From contig JAULBX010030817.1 in assembly GCA_032358255.1 (NCBI GenBank), positions 114,617 through 178,616 of the forward strand: a stretch of 64,000 nt of DNA, given 5' to 3'. This DNA comes from Heterotrichella gracilis. Taxonomy: Eukaryota > Sar > Xanthophyceae > Tribonematales > Xanthonemataceae. A model generated the notes under the pieces. That model was not told the DNA's origin, did not search any database, and saw only the letters and a program-made list of their open reading frames with translations. Below, in pieces: positions 45,062 to 57,353 of this stretch. Position numbers and translations under genes: made by a program. Positions within the stretch are counted from its first letter, which is position 1. Every line of letters begins with the position of its first letter.

Positions 45062-46778
45062 ATGCACCTCAGTGCCCGGCAACCTGTGCCGCTGGCAGCC
45101 GCTGCCCATCGGCACGCAACGCCACGGCAATCTGCCGCTGATAGGGGAGGAGTGGCTGGTTGCTCGTGCAAGGCGGAACTTGACCGCCCAGAGCCTGTCA
45201 CAGCAAAAGCTGTCCAGGTTCAGGTGCAGCGAAAGTTGTTGGGTCCGCTTGCGGCTGCAGTCGCAACAGGTGAGTTATACGCATCGTTGACCATCGTACT
45301 GTGCAAGTATGGGTGCTGTCTTTGCCTCTATAGGCATGGATCGCCCGTCCCATTTATGCATGCATGCACCCGGTTGTTGTTGACAGCCACACATTGCAGC
45401 CGGTGGAAATGCCTTTGTTACTCACATTTATGGACCGCATTTCGGAAACTTCATGGATATACTGTTCCTTTTTTATGTCTTGAGCAGCGCACTGACGCCA
45501 GAAGTTGCACATCCAATGGGGTGACTGCAGGCATTCATGCATTTCGGCATGGTAATCTTCCGCTAGCCTTGGCAGGCCTTATGTGAGGTTTTGGCACTGT
45601 ATGCCCCCGTACACTCCCGGTATAGCATACAATCTGGGAGGTCGGTTGTTTCTCTTTGCAGTGAGGGTGGGATTAGTCTACTAGGACACGCCACTCAGCC
45701 ACAGCCACTCCCGCCCCTGCAGGCTGCACCCATGCCGCCCAGGCTGCTGAGGCGCTAGGGTTTGACCAGCCCCCTGTGCCTCCCATCGACCTCAGCACCT
45801 ATACGCCCTCGCCTGTGGACGTGGGGTGGGAGATTTATGTGGGGTTTGTGGCGGGAGTGGTGCCGTTCATCATTGGAGCCTGGGAGTTTGGCAAACGAAT
45901 TGTGAGTCCTTTGGTGGCTTGTATTGTTTCAATTGGTACAGGTAGCAGCGCACATGGCAGTTGGCACGTCAGCGATGCGGTGGCTGGAGATATCGATGCA
46001 CGCCACCATCCCTGGCCTTCCCTGTTCACTGGGTGTCCGAGTTGAAAACCACGCCGCAACCCACTGCATACCCTGCCACCTCACCTCAATCCCCCACACC
46101 CACGCCCACAATCACACCCACACGCAGGTCATTCAGCGGCGCTGCCCCCGGTGCCAGGGTAGCGGGCTGGTGGACAAGGGCAGGTTTGCGCGCAAGTGCC
46201 CAGAGTGCGGGGGCTTCTTCCCGTGGCAGGGGTGGCGCCAGTTCCTGATGTCGACTGCTGCACCGGGCAATGGTGGGCCACTGCGGGCGCCTAGGGGCCA
46301 GACAAGCGTGTTCTACAAGGTGAATGAGTGTGGAGGTATTTTCCGATGGAGGATGAGTCACATGCAGCTTCAGTTGTAGACAGCTGCTGCGCATGTTGTC
46401 ATGTTTTCTGCCATTAGATGTGCCTGCGCTTGTGGGCGATGGCGGCAGAAATCTGGGCCAGATGTTGTCTGCCAGCAAATGCACCTGCGCACTCAATGGC
46501 CAGGCCGTGGGACCACGTCACTGCCTGCTGCCAATGTAGCCACCCCTGGCATGCAGGTCCCCCCGCCAGCATCCCCCGAGGACATAGCATCAATGCAAAG
46601 ACGATCTGAAACCGGCAGCACCGACAACGCTGAAGCTGCCAGGGTTGTGGCTACTCCTCATGGCGGCGGCAATTTGAGCGGGGGCAGTGCACCCAGTGAG
46701 GGTGCTGCTGCTTCTCCTGGCCCACCGGGTGGTGGGGAGGGAGAAGGAGGCTCACGCGGCGCAGGCAGGGCAGATTGA
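45062..46778 (+). CDS. chloroplast-type membrane protein with DnaJ-like CXXC zinc finger
   Basis: Four exons (45062-45269, 45723-45901, 46128-46319, 46557-46778) join in frame to 266 residues. The N-terminus (MHLSARQPVPLAAAAHRHAT and on) is Ala/Arg/Ser-rich with few acidic residues, as a chloroplast transit peptide. A hydrophobic helix (VGFVAGVVPFIIGAWEFGKR) sits directly before the zinc block RCPRCQGSGLV and CPECGGFFPWQGWRQFL, which is two CXXC pairs of the DnaJ Cys-rich type. Small plant chloroplast proteins have this order. The Gly/Ser/Pro-rich last 75 residues look disordered. The family is of uncertain function; a role in thylakoid protein assembly is only a guess. The start is the first ATG in the frame required by the splice phases. 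Confidence 0.78.
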
Positions 46779-47057
46779 CATGCTTCCTCGGCCCAACTTG
46801 TTTTTGCCATTTGCCAGCTGCATATGGGGTAATACTACTATGATGTATAGTAGACTGCAGTCTAATGACATTTAGACATGTATTTAGTGTGACTCAATGA
46901 TTGGGGGGTTACTTTGCGCACGAGGATCGATTGTGACAAATTGGGATTGAATTTGTAATGTTGATACATTGCCATGTGAATGTTTTATTTCATACTGTAT
47001 ACACTAGTATCTATGCGGCATGATCATCATGATGCCATCATGGTGAGCACGTATATC

Positions 47058-47078
47058 CAATTGACGTCACGTCAATTG
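47058..47078. repeat. perfect 10-bp inverted repeat with CRE-like core
   Basis: Arms CAATTGACGT and ACGTCAATTG surround one central C. The sequence contains TGACGTCA, a typical bZIP-binding core. Confidence 0.85.
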
Positions 47079-47222
47079 AAGTTAACGTGTGCACACGGAC
47101 GGAAACGGAGCCTCGTGACACAGTACTTTGTGTGGTCACTGATCCTGAGGATGATGGCGCACGCTGTGGGTAGGATAATATTATTGGTCAGAGAAGAAGA
47201 TCGAGCTCCTCTCAGACAGAAT

Positions 47223-47251
47223 CATGATATCATGCGAGCCCAATATTGGGC
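47223..47251. repeat. two adjacent perfect palindromes
   Basis: CATGATATCATG (47223-47234) and GCCCAATATTGGGC (47238-47251) lie three bases apart. Confidence 0.9.
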
Positions 47252-47387
47252 TGGGTATGATACGGGTATAATGGGTATTATAATAATCATCAGTGACTGT
47301 AATTGGAATGCGAGTCAGTATATATATGGAAGCTCTTCAGCCCTCAGGGCCGGTCCCCGCCATTGGTAAGCAAGCCCACCAGGCTGG

Positions 47388-47451
47388 CCTGGACCCAGTC
47401 ACTGGGCCAGGCAGGCAGAGACGGTCAGTCTGAGAGCTTTCGTAAGCTCTC
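47388..47451 (+). repeat. two consecutive hairpins
   Basis: Hairpin 1 (47388-47411) has stems CCTGG/CCAGG and CCCAG/CTGGG with one bulged A and loop TCA. Hairpin 2 (47432-47451) has arms GAGAGCTT and AAGCTCTC with loop TCGT, and is followed by CTAAG-like sequence two bases on. Confidence 0.8.
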
Positions 47452-48052
47452 TAAGATTGCATCTGCTTACTAGTAACAACAGTAGATTCTGGGAATCGCA
47501 TGTTACAGTATGCATGTTGATATGGTATGATACATACATGCAAACACCAATTTGTAATAACTGTGTCGCATAACCAAGCGTCGGCATTGCACTAAGAACT
47601 TGGATCACAGCCCTAAGCTCGCCAAGGCGCCATGATCATCAATCGTTGCCCATGACTCTGCTGTCCAGCCGTGCGTACTGCTACGCATAATATGTTGTGT
47701 GGCCGCAATATATTCCAGACAGGCACCAATGAGCTTGTGTTCGCAGTTTCAACTCGAGCCTTGCTCCTGCTCCACCCAACGCCAGCCCCACCAGGCTGCG
47801 TGCCAACACCAAAGGGACCCCTCGCCCCTCTCCCCCCGCCCCCCACCAGGCTTTACAGGCATCTGTCTCATTGCAGGCCTTGGGTCCCACCCACGGCATG
47901 GCATGCCACCCAATGGCACCAGGCCGCGCATATCCCCCACGCTGCATATACGAGTACCACAGGGCACGCAAATGCCGCAGCACACCCCTGCACTGCATAC
48001 GCACGTTGCGCCTGCGGTAGTAGCGCAGCCCAGCCCAGCCCTGCGCCTGTGC

Positions 48053-51000
48053 TCACTTCCTGCCTCCGCGCGTCTTCACACCCAGCGCCAGCTGCGCCTG
48101 CGGTGTGATGTTGTAGAAGGCAAGGGAGAACTCGTCGCGCAGGAAGCCCACGCCCTCTCGGCTCAGCTTCTGCTTGTTGGCGGGCAGGCCAAGGACCTGA
48201 AGAGGGGAGGGTGCGTGGGTGGGTGGGTGGTAACAGGGGGACACCACGCATGCAGAGCACCCTACAAACCAGTGCGCCAACCCTGGCTCATCATGGCAGT
48301 CCTGTGTGCATCACATCGACACAAGCACAGAGCAATGCCAGCCAGCAGAGGCAGTAGATGCGCCCACAACAACTCTCAATGCATGTTTATATTCCATTAC
48401 AAACGCAGCAATTGGACGTTGAGAACTTCCCCACCCCATCCACCTCCACCAGGCGCTGTTTATTTTAAAGTATTCATATTATTATCATTATACATATAAT
48501 TTAGTCATCCACTTTTTCATTTTTGTTATTTCCCCAGCCCCCGTCCACCCACCTCCGCCAGGCGCTGCTTGAAAGCCCCCAGGCTGGCTGTGAGCGAGGC
48601 CACCTCGATCTCCAGTATCTGCCCGTTGCACGCCTCCACGTCGGGCAGGTCGGGCACAGCCACCCGCACCTTGCCGGGCCCCGGGTGCGCCTGCAGAAAC
48701 TCCGACTCCTCCTGGAGCACAAAGTCGGTGCGCTGCCGCTTGGCGTCCTGCTCGTCCTCAGCGTCGGGGGGCGGGGGAGGGTGGGAGGGGGAGGGCATGG
48801 GGGGTGGGCCTGCGGGGGGGTGGGGTGGGGGTCAGGGTGCGAGCTGGGGTGGGTGAAAATGGTATGCTCATGTTGGGGAGGGGCAGATGGTGCACTGACG
48901 CCAAGGGCTGGAAGGAGACAGGTGACCTGTGAACTTGCCTCTCTAAGACATGTGTTCACACATGCCTGTTTCCCCAGCAAGCACAGTCAAATGATGCCAC
49001 CCTGCCCCTGTATGGCAGTAGTTGTGCGGTCTATTGCTGGTGGTGCACCCCCTATGGCCCTGGCCCGCTTGTGCAAGGTGGGAGCAGCGCGTTACCTGGG
49101 TGGGTTGGCATGTGGCCTGGCGGCGGCTGCATGCCCATGGGCGGCCGCATGGGCATGGGTGGCATGGGGCCCATGGGGCCCTGCGGCCGGGGCATCATGT
49201 GGTGCTGCGGGGGCGGCGGCGGCATGTGCGGGCGGTGTTGTGGTACTGACACACTGACCACCATGGGGCGACCGCCTGGCGGCATGGGTGGGGGTGGCAG
49301 CTGGCTGGGGGGGGGCATTTGCCTCGGCGGTGGGGGCAGGGGGTTGGGCGCTGCAGGGGGTGAACACAAGCAGGGGGTGAGCACACACCCAGGGGGTACC
49401 AGTGCAGCAGCACTTGGCTGCCTCCACAGTTGGCATGCATGTGGTTGTGCCACTGCACACTTCGCCTTCAGTGCCCTCTCATCCCATGCGCCTGCCCTTT
49501 TCACAGCCCACTCATCACATGCACATCATGTCAAACACAGTAGCCATGCACCGCCATCCATACCCACTGGATGACCAGCGCAAAGGAATTCCAGGCTACA
49601 ACTGCATATCCCCTGCCCCCTACCTTGTTGTGGGCGCATGATCTGGCCCATGCCACCTCCCATGGGGCGTGGCGGGTACCCCCCTGGCCCTGCCATGGGC
49701 GGAGCCACAGCCATGACAGGGGGAGGCTGCATGGACTGCTGCGCATGCTTCGAGTCCTGCAGGGACGAGGGCAGGGGGTTGAATCACAGTTGCGGGGCAA
49801 GATTCAGTGGGTACCACGTGGTGGACAGGCAGGCATCTATGATATTTTAGTTAAATTTGCAAATGAAACGTGGCAAGTGACTGGCTTTCTAGCAGAGTAG
49901 TCCCTCCTGCCACATTGCTTTATGCACAGGAGGGTCACAGCCCTGCTCCCGCCCCCCACCTTGATTGACTTGAGCAGCTCCGGCGTGGGCGTTGTCTCCC
50001 CGTCCCACACCACCTGCCTGTCGCTGCCGCTGATCTTGGCCTGGTCAAGCGACTGGCGCACAAGCTGGGTGACCTCCTCCTGGGTGGTGCCTGCAGGGGG
50101 AAGGGTGGAGGAGGGTGAGGTGGGCAGGGGCCGGTGCAGAAGGGGCAGTGTTGACAACAAATAAACTTGGTTTAAAAGAAAATTATATTCTCAAAATTCA
50201 ATCTGCGTCAGCACCTCTTCACATATAGAATATAGACCATGTCCTTGCTTATGTGTGGGGAGCGTACTTGCAATGGTGTGCTTGCTTGTGTTAGGGGTCT
50301 TAAGCTGGATGGCATCTGCAATGATTAGTCTCCCGTGCAGAACTCACTGGTGTTGAGTATTGCTGCAACAATGGGCTGCTGCTACTCCACTACCACCTAG
50401 GCCCCTTTCGCCCCCACACCCACTCCCACACGCACCGAAAATGTCTGGCCGCGTGCGCGCCAGCCCCACCAGGTTCCTGCCAATCTCGTCGTCGCTGGCC
50501 TTGGTGGTCTCCCTGATCTTGGCCATCATGGCATCGCGCTGCTCCTTCCACTTGGGGTCTATGAGGCTCACGCGCATGTGCTCCGCCATCTGGTCCATGG
50601 GGATGAGCTCGCCGGTGATGGGCGACACCACAAAGGCGCTGGCGGCGGCCTCTGCGGCCTTGGCGCGCGGGTCCTGCAGGGAAAGGTCAACATATCAGGA
50701 TAAGGGGAGGGTTAACATATCAGGATATGTAATAATCTAGGACATCCAACATGTAAAAACGCCCTGTTGGCAGGAGGACTATATATACATTCAAGTCCTC
50801 CTGCCATTGGTGCAAGGGGCTCGGCAGATGGGTGCTAGTGCAGGGCGTGTGCCTTTGCGAGTATGGGGTATCATCTTGCACAGTGCACTCTGAACATCGA
50901 TGCCTGCCATGCACAGCAAGCATTGGTACACCACCCTCCCCTCCAGCCCCACCTGTCTTTGGTAGTCCTTGACCACCCGCATGGGCGCCTCCTCCTCCTC

Positions 51001-54000
51001 CTCGACAACATGCACAGCACCGGCGGCAGGCGGAGCGGAGGGGGGGGGCACTGGGACAACCCCATTGGCCGCCTCTGCCCCCTCCGCCACCAGCGCTGCT
51101 TCCTCCTCATCCATCTCGACCTCCATCTCCTCCCCTAGGTCTCCCTCTGCACCCTCTGCACCCGCATCCTCCTCCTACAGCACAGCAGCCACAGGGGCAC
51201 CATTCCCAGTCAACTCAGGGAAGAAGGTAGCACGGCGAAATAGAAGACCAATAATGATCCATAGTAAATTGTTATGGCATTGACATCAGGCCAATCCAGA
51301 TAGACACAGCCTTTGCCATTAACGCAGCGCTTCAACCTGCTATTCACAAGAAACCCACAGCTGCCTCACAGGGCCCAACTCTCTAAAATGTCCAATGCCC
51401 CCCCTGCTTCCCCCGCTATGCCCCCTACCTCGTACTCCGCCGCCCTGTTGAGCTGGATCACGTCCTTCACGGTGAGCGGCAGGGGCAGCTCAGCATCCTC
51501 ATCATCAAAGAAGTCAATGGTCTCAACAACCACAAACTCGTGCCTGCGCGGGAGAGCAATCCTTCAGCGCCATGGTGTGCCAGGCAGGTGGGATGCGCTT
51601 GACGCTGCCTGGCCAGGGTGCAGCCTAAATGGATGGATTGGGTGAGAGCGCCAAAGCCCCAAGCATTGCGCACTGACAAGTGCACATGCCGGCAGCGGAA
51701 ATCAGCATGCTAGACTGCAGCGGTGACACTGCTGCTGCATGTGTGCCAAGCACTGCACCCCGCCCCAAGGCGCCCCCAAGCCACGCAGCCATGGGGTCAG
51801 ATTTCGCTTGCAGCCTGCTTCTTCTCCCTCGCCCTCGCCCCACCCCCACACCTACCATTCAATAGACGCCATTGCGTTGCGCTCCGCCTCCGCCGCGTCC
51901 GCCTGCCGCTTGGCCTCCTGCTCAGTGGCCTTCTCCCACTCAAGGCGCTTCAGACACCGCTCAAGGAGGAACGCCCTGCATACCATTTGCAGTGATTGGC
52001 ACATGAACCTAACTAGGTGTGGCTGGATGTGTGCACACCAGGCACGTGAGGGGCCACAGGCCGCATTGATTGCGCCCCACCAACAGCAGCTGGATTTCAA
52101 AATGTTGCACCGCACTGGGGCCCAATAAGATACTCGGATTTTGCACCATTGGAGATGGGCACAGTGAATTGAAGCTGGCTTCGTAACCAGACAAGAATGC
52201 CCCCCGGGGTAGGTGATTGCCTCCATTGGACCCTAAATGCACACATGTAGTGCACGCTGGGCCCAGGCGCTGCTGCTCAACACGCACCCCCACTGGTACC
52301 CGGTCTACCCTCCCTGCTGCATGTCATGCAGAAGACCTCATACTGCGACGCACACATCCCTGTAGCACCAGTACCTACACCCATCCACCCCACTCCCCAG
52401 CAGCCGACCCATGCCCAACAGCACCACACCCACCGACCCACACCTCCCATGCACCGCACACATAGTACAGCTTGCGCCGCACCTGTCGCTGGCCTCCTTC
52501 TCCAGCCGCTCCAGCAGCCCCTTGGGCGGCATGAGCACCTTGGAGTATGCGTCGCACAGGCTGGTGAAGAAGCCAAACATGGAGTGCGTGGGCTTGAGGA
52601 AGTTGAACTGCTGGTTGGCGTGCTCGCGGTTGGCCAGGCCCGTGAGGAAGCTCTTGCCGTTGCGCGCCACAAACTGCGCGGTGAGCTTGATCACGTCCAG
52701 GTCGAGCCCTGTCAGCCCCTCAGGGATCGACACCTGGCGCGCCACAAGAAAGTGGTGTGGGTGGGCAGTGGGCAGAGGGCGCTAGGGAGCATACACGCAT
52801 TGCTGGCCAAGTCTCATTAAAATATGAGGCAATACTGTTTATGCAGCAGGCCAGCAATAAAAGATCCTTGACGGCACGGCACAGCTATATGTACCGCAGA
52901 CTGTTGATGCAAATACACAGCGTGGACAAGCTGCACGATTTATCCGCCACCCTGGGCACAGCGGCCGGGAGTATGCAACAGCACTGCTGCTTGCCATTTT
53001 TGGAGGAATGCAGCACGCCAGTCCACCCTTGCAACGCGTATGTGCGCTGCCTGTCTGCGTACCATGTACTCCTCCTTGGCCGGCTGCTCAAGCGGCTTGA
53101 CGGTGGCGGGCAAAATGACCGGTGCAGTGGGCAGCGGCACTGCGCTGGGCGCTGCTGCCTGCTGAGCCTGCGCCCCCTCCCCTGCTGCAGGCGCCTTGTC
53201 CCCATCCTTGGACTCGGTGACCTGCAAAGCACCATTGTTAACAACAATCCCCTACGGTGGACAACCACCCAAAAGCAACCCTGCCTGGTGCCGTCAAATC
53301 AGCCACCAGGGTATGCCAATACCAGCCACACGTGGACCGCAGAGCAATGTGTGCCAATTATGCACTCAAGCATGGCCTTAGCGCCTGGAGGGTAGCAGGT
53401 GGATTGCATTGTCGCTCCATAAGTGCATTGGCGCACAGGTGCACGCGCTGCCTTGATGGTAAAGGGAACCCATATGGAGAAGCACGTACGTTCGCCATGG
53501 GTAAAGGGTTGCCTGGTGATGCCCGCTGCTTGAACGATCAACGGCAGTTGAGATCAAGGCGCCTGGCAGATAGTATGCATGCATATGCCCCCAGCACCCA
53601 ACTGGGCTGCCAACCCAGTGCAGACTTACTTTGTATCTGTAGTACGCATGGTATGGATCTGTGGGCCGCAAGAAGTTGAACTTGACGTTGTTCTTCTCGT
53701 TGGCCAGGATTCGGCTCTCAAACTCCTCGCCTGAAGGGCAAAATACATGTAAAGTACCATCATATGCATGCATTGCAGGCTGTCCCAACAAACCACCACG
53801 CAGCCGTACCATTGCGTGCTACGAAGGAAGCAGTCTTGTCTACAATAGCCCGTATGTCTGGCGGAGGCTGGATGATGCCGATGGCCTTGGTTTGCGTTTC
53901 CAGGACCTGGACTCCTGACAGGTCTGGGGCAGGCAGAGAATCGCGCACTTCAGACACTGCCACCAGGGCCCCAGGCCCAACACCATTGCTTTCAACACCC

Positions 54001-54011
54001 GGGTCAGACAT
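48053..54011 (-). CDS. SF3A1: splicing factor 3A subunit 1 (SF3A1/PRP21)
   Basis: Thirteen minus-strand exons (54011-53810, 53730-53630, 53221-53063, 52733-52483, 51975-51856, 51543-51429, 51174-50953, 50673-50436, 50090-49960, 49756-49624, 49350-49096, 48809-48553, 48196-48053) join in frame to 775 residues, close to human SF3A1 (793). SURP1 covers about 46-101 (IIQPPPDIRAIVDKTASFVA, NNVKFNFLRPTDPYHAYYRY) and SURP2 about 155-238 (DVIKLTAQFVARNGKSFL, QQFNFLKPTHSMFGFFT). Then come a charged helix (LLERCLKRLEWEKAT), HEFVVVETIDFFDDED, the conserved VSPITGELIPMDQMAEHMR, a Pro/Met-rich linker and a C-terminal ubiquitin-like domain ending in the basic tail VKTRGGRK. SF3A1 is a U2 snRNP part that recruits SF3A2/SF3A3 and contacts U1 via its ubiquitin-like end. 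Confidence 0.96.
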
Positions 54012-54580
54012 GGTGCGCACTACTGTGAAACCTTCACGGCAGCGATGCCAAGTCTATCGAGTGCATTGTGAACATCAATCAGTGATGTCAACAATTGAAG
54101 CTACATCAGCTACCATCAGGGCAGGCCTTCCACCCAGTGCACGCATCAGGGCTGATAAGGTGGACCCAGTTGAACACCCCCTGTGGCTGGAAGAGGAGCT
54201 GCCGTAGAAGTTGAGTTCGTTTTGAGGGAAAATCTTGCTGGCCAACAACATCCTCGAGCGAGGCCGCCTGTCTTCCATATGATAGCCCCCCTTAATATGC
54301 ATGCGTTGAGGGACTTCGCCACTGAACAAGAAGGACTTCACGCCAGTTGTTTTGACGTCGCAGGGATATTACAGAGCGTACTTTTTCTTTTGCTATTATT
54401 GTAGATGGCGTCTGCTTGACCAATATTGCCATGCTGTTTGTACAGAAAAAAAGCATGTCGGGGTGACCATGGCATAATGGAAACGTCCAAACTTGCCAGG
54501 CCTGCTTTGTGCGATGGTAGATCGTGGTTGTTTCTAGACGCCGGGTTCTAGGTACTGGTAGTGGACACGCCCATGGAACC
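54012..54580. promoter_or_regulatory. presumed bidirectional promoter, SF3A1 / LRR gene
   Basis: The start codons diverge with 569 bases between. The two promoters and leaders must lie here; no known box is clear. Confidence 0.4.
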
Positions 54581-56760
54581 ATGGGCTGCAAAGTCTCGAA
54601 ATCGTTGACCGAAACACTTGCATCCGGTGAAACCGTCAGTGATTGTGGAAAAGCTCTCAATGCAGTTGCGCAGATACGAGCGAGTAGTGGTATCGCGGAA
54701 GAAGACCTTCATCAACGCCGCCTTCTGCTACTGAACGAGCAGTTACTGAAGAAAGAGGAGCAATTGGAGCAGTTGAAAAAAGCCTACCACGACCAGCAAG
54801 TGGAAAACAGTTCTTTCAAACAACAACTGGCTGCACTGCAGCAAGTGGCAGCTGCCAGGCTCCAGGCTGAGATCGACGCACAGCAAACCACCTCACAACT
54901 GGTAGCTGAACGCACAGAACTGGCTCTAGAGGTTGCAACAGTGTCCAAGCGATATGACACCCTCAAGAGGGACTTTGCCAAAGCTGCTACTGCACCTCAG
55001 GGAGGCTCGCGGGTAAGTGCTTGCTTTACCTAATCCTTTCAACCCTGATGACCGTTTGGCATGTGGCTCACAAGGGTTTGACTCTGGCACCCTATAGGGT
55101 TCCGCCAAACCCCACGCACCACCGCCACCACCCCGAGACGCCAGTGAGGCGCTGAGAGCGTTGCTTAGAGAGAATCCGCACTCCAAAGTGCAGTTGGCCT
55201 GGAAGGGGAAGGACTGCAGCACATGGGATGGGGTGAAAATGGCGAAAGGCGTGGTGGTGGGACTGTAAGTAAAGTGTGCTGGGAAAGAGTTTCTGCAGGC
55301 TTGCCGGGAGACCAGATGTTAGTCATGCGGCACCTAGCCAGTAATAGACAATGGCCACCTGCAGGACCCTGAGGGACGCCAAAATTAAGACCTTTCCAGA
55401 AGAACTATGCACGCTGACAGGGCTGGAGACGTTGTAAGTGATACATGAGATATGAGGCTTTTTTGTTTCCAGTCCTTGTATTCAACACCACAGTAAGACG
55501 GGCATTGTTTTATTCGCAGAATTTTGAGCAACAACCAACTGGAGACGCTCCCAAGTGGCATCCGACGCCTTGAGCGTCTGCAAGTAATGTACGGTTCACT
55601 GGTTCAGAATCACAATCAAGTTGCACAACCATCAACAGCCGTATTGAGCTCTTATGCTGTTGCAGGTTATTGGACAACAACAGCATAACAACCCTGCCAC
55701 CAGAGATTGGGTTTCTCACCAACCTACAGACCCTGTGAGTCCTGCTGTTGATTGGATAACTGCAGGTTGTTGCACGGCATTTCACATGCCATGCTGATTA
55801 CCCACACAGCTAAGTGCTTTATATCATGCAGGTGGATCAATCACAACAGGCTGAAGCACCTTCCTGCCACCGTCGGCTGTATGTCCTCTCTCCAACGACT
55901 GTAAGCACCCTGCTGAAATATGGTGCCGCGTGCTTGATATGGAACTGGTCAATAGTGCCAGTGGCATTCCTGTGAGACAACCGTTGGGGCCGTGCTGACT
56001 TATGTGCGGCAACTGGGAATGACTGAGGTTTGCCCCTGCGTACACCATGATTGTGCGCCGTGTACGTCACGGAAAGCCACATATTTCCCTACCTGTGTAA
56101 ACAAGTGTCCTGACGCAGGTTACTGAACGACAACGAGCTTGAAGACTTGCCCACAACCATCGGAGACCTTCAGAAGCTTGACTCTTTGTGAGTGTTTGCA
56201 TGCATGCCATGTCCTTACATTTTGTGAAAATTGTTCTTGCGTGATTTTATGTACTATTATGTATGCATGTATTTAACTCACTGACTAATTAATAGTAATA
56301 ATTCACGTTAAATGCGATGCCGCTCTGGCAATGGATATACCTGGTGTAGGTGGTTGGACAATAACCAGCTCAAGCACTTGCCTGCGCAGCTCACGTCCCT
56401 CAAGTCACTATCAAGAGTGTAAGTGGCAGAGTGTGTTGTCGCTCTGCATTGCTCAGCCAGCAAGGTGGTGCCCCAGTGACCTAACCAGGCTGCCCACTGT
56501 GATGCTGGCAACTGAGGGATGGTTTGGTAAGCTCGTGATTGCTGACTGTGATGTCCTGCAGGCGCCTGAATGGCAACCAGATCACGCATATTCCTCACGA
56601 GCTGCAGCGCATGTGCCGCGCCCGGGGCTCCACTGTGGACCGCCTGGGCTCATCAGTCTCAAACTCGTCACTGTCGCCAAAGTCAGCGGTCTCCGGTGCC
56701 TCTGCACGTGCAAGTCTAAGGGCAAAGGCAGACCTGCGGATCGGGTCGCCAACATCCTGA
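54581..56760 (+). CDS. leucine-rich-repeat protein with N-myristoylation motif and coiled coil
   Basis: Nine exons (54581-55012, 55098-55264, 55365-55433, 55520-55588, 55666-55734, 55832-55900, 56119-56187, 56350-56418, 56562-56760) join in frame to 403 residues. The start MGCKVSKS has Gly2 and Cys3, fitting myristoylation plus palmitoylation at a membrane. A coiled coil follows (about 45-135; LLNEQLLKKEEQLEQLKKAY). Then come LRRs of 23 residues such as LLDNNSITTLPPEIGFLTNL and WLDNNQLKHLPAQLTSLKSL, with the LPxxI/L pattern of plant PIRL/SHOC2-type repeats. Six exons are exactly 69 bp and in the same phase, one LRR each. The Ser/Ala-rich tail is probably disordered. The partner and pathway are unknown. 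ATG 54581 is chosen because it gives the acylation motif; the frame is open upstream without ATG. Confidence 0.88.
55365..56418 (+). repeat. six LRR exons of exactly 69 bp in identical phase
   Basis: Exons at 55365, 55520, 55666, 55832, 56119 and 56350 are all 69 bp. Each begins with the last base of a Leu, Met or Val codon and ends with the first two bases of the next such codon, so one exon equals one 23-residue LRR. Confidence 0.93.
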
Positions 56761-57246
56761 TTACGCACTGGGGCTGACAGTTGGCCTCCTTTCTCATCCT
56801 GGCTGTGCCTGCAACTGAGACAACTCCTGCTGCGTTGTACAAGACCACCTAGTGCATGCTCGACAGCGCACGTGGAGATGCTTTGCTTGGTAGCTGGCGT
56901 GGAGTGGATAGTAAATTTAGATACAATGTGCAGGTTGTTGAGGGGTGTTGGGTTGAATTCTAGCAGAAAATACTACGCTGTGATTACGTTCGTCTGCTTT
57001 TTGTTGGTGTGACACTCTGTGCTTTTGTTGTGTACTGTTTTGTGTTTAGTATTTCCTCAGAGTCGTAGAATTAGTCACTAAAAATTACAGCAGTCTCTGG
57101 AGCAGGCACAATAGAATACTAGAATACTCCGTAGAGCTGTTCATAGTAAATTGAGAAGTAGATTAGCCCAGTGACCCAGCCTTAGGCTAGAAGCAGTGTC
57201 ATCGTGAAGTCGTGCTGTACTGGATTTGTTTGCAGCTGCCATCAGG

Positions 57247-57294
57247 GATGTCTTACACTAAAAGTCCAGTGTGATGTCTTACATTAGCAGTCCA
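57247..57294 (+). repeat. imperfect tandem repeat, period 26
   Basis: GATGTCTTACACTAAAAGTC at 57247 recurs as GATGTCTTACATTAGCAGTC at 57273. Confidence 0.8.
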
Positions 57295-57316
57295 AGGACA
57301 GGGCACTCGCAGCTGA

Positions 57317-57353
57317 TATTGTCATATCATGACCATGTCCTGATATGACAATA
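57317..57353. repeat. perfect 13-bp inverted repeat
   Basis: Arms TATTGTCATATCA (57317-57329) and TGATATGACAATA (57341-57353) enclose 11 bases. Confidence 0.9.

Larger units (their letters stand above)
46779..48052. other. convergent intergenic region rich in palindromes
   Basis: It lies between two gene 3' ends, so no promoter is needed. The part 47020-47451 is AT-rich and carries several perfect palindromes and two strong hairpins, described separately. A TATATATA run lies near 47320. No coding exon is recognised. Confidence 0.5.
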
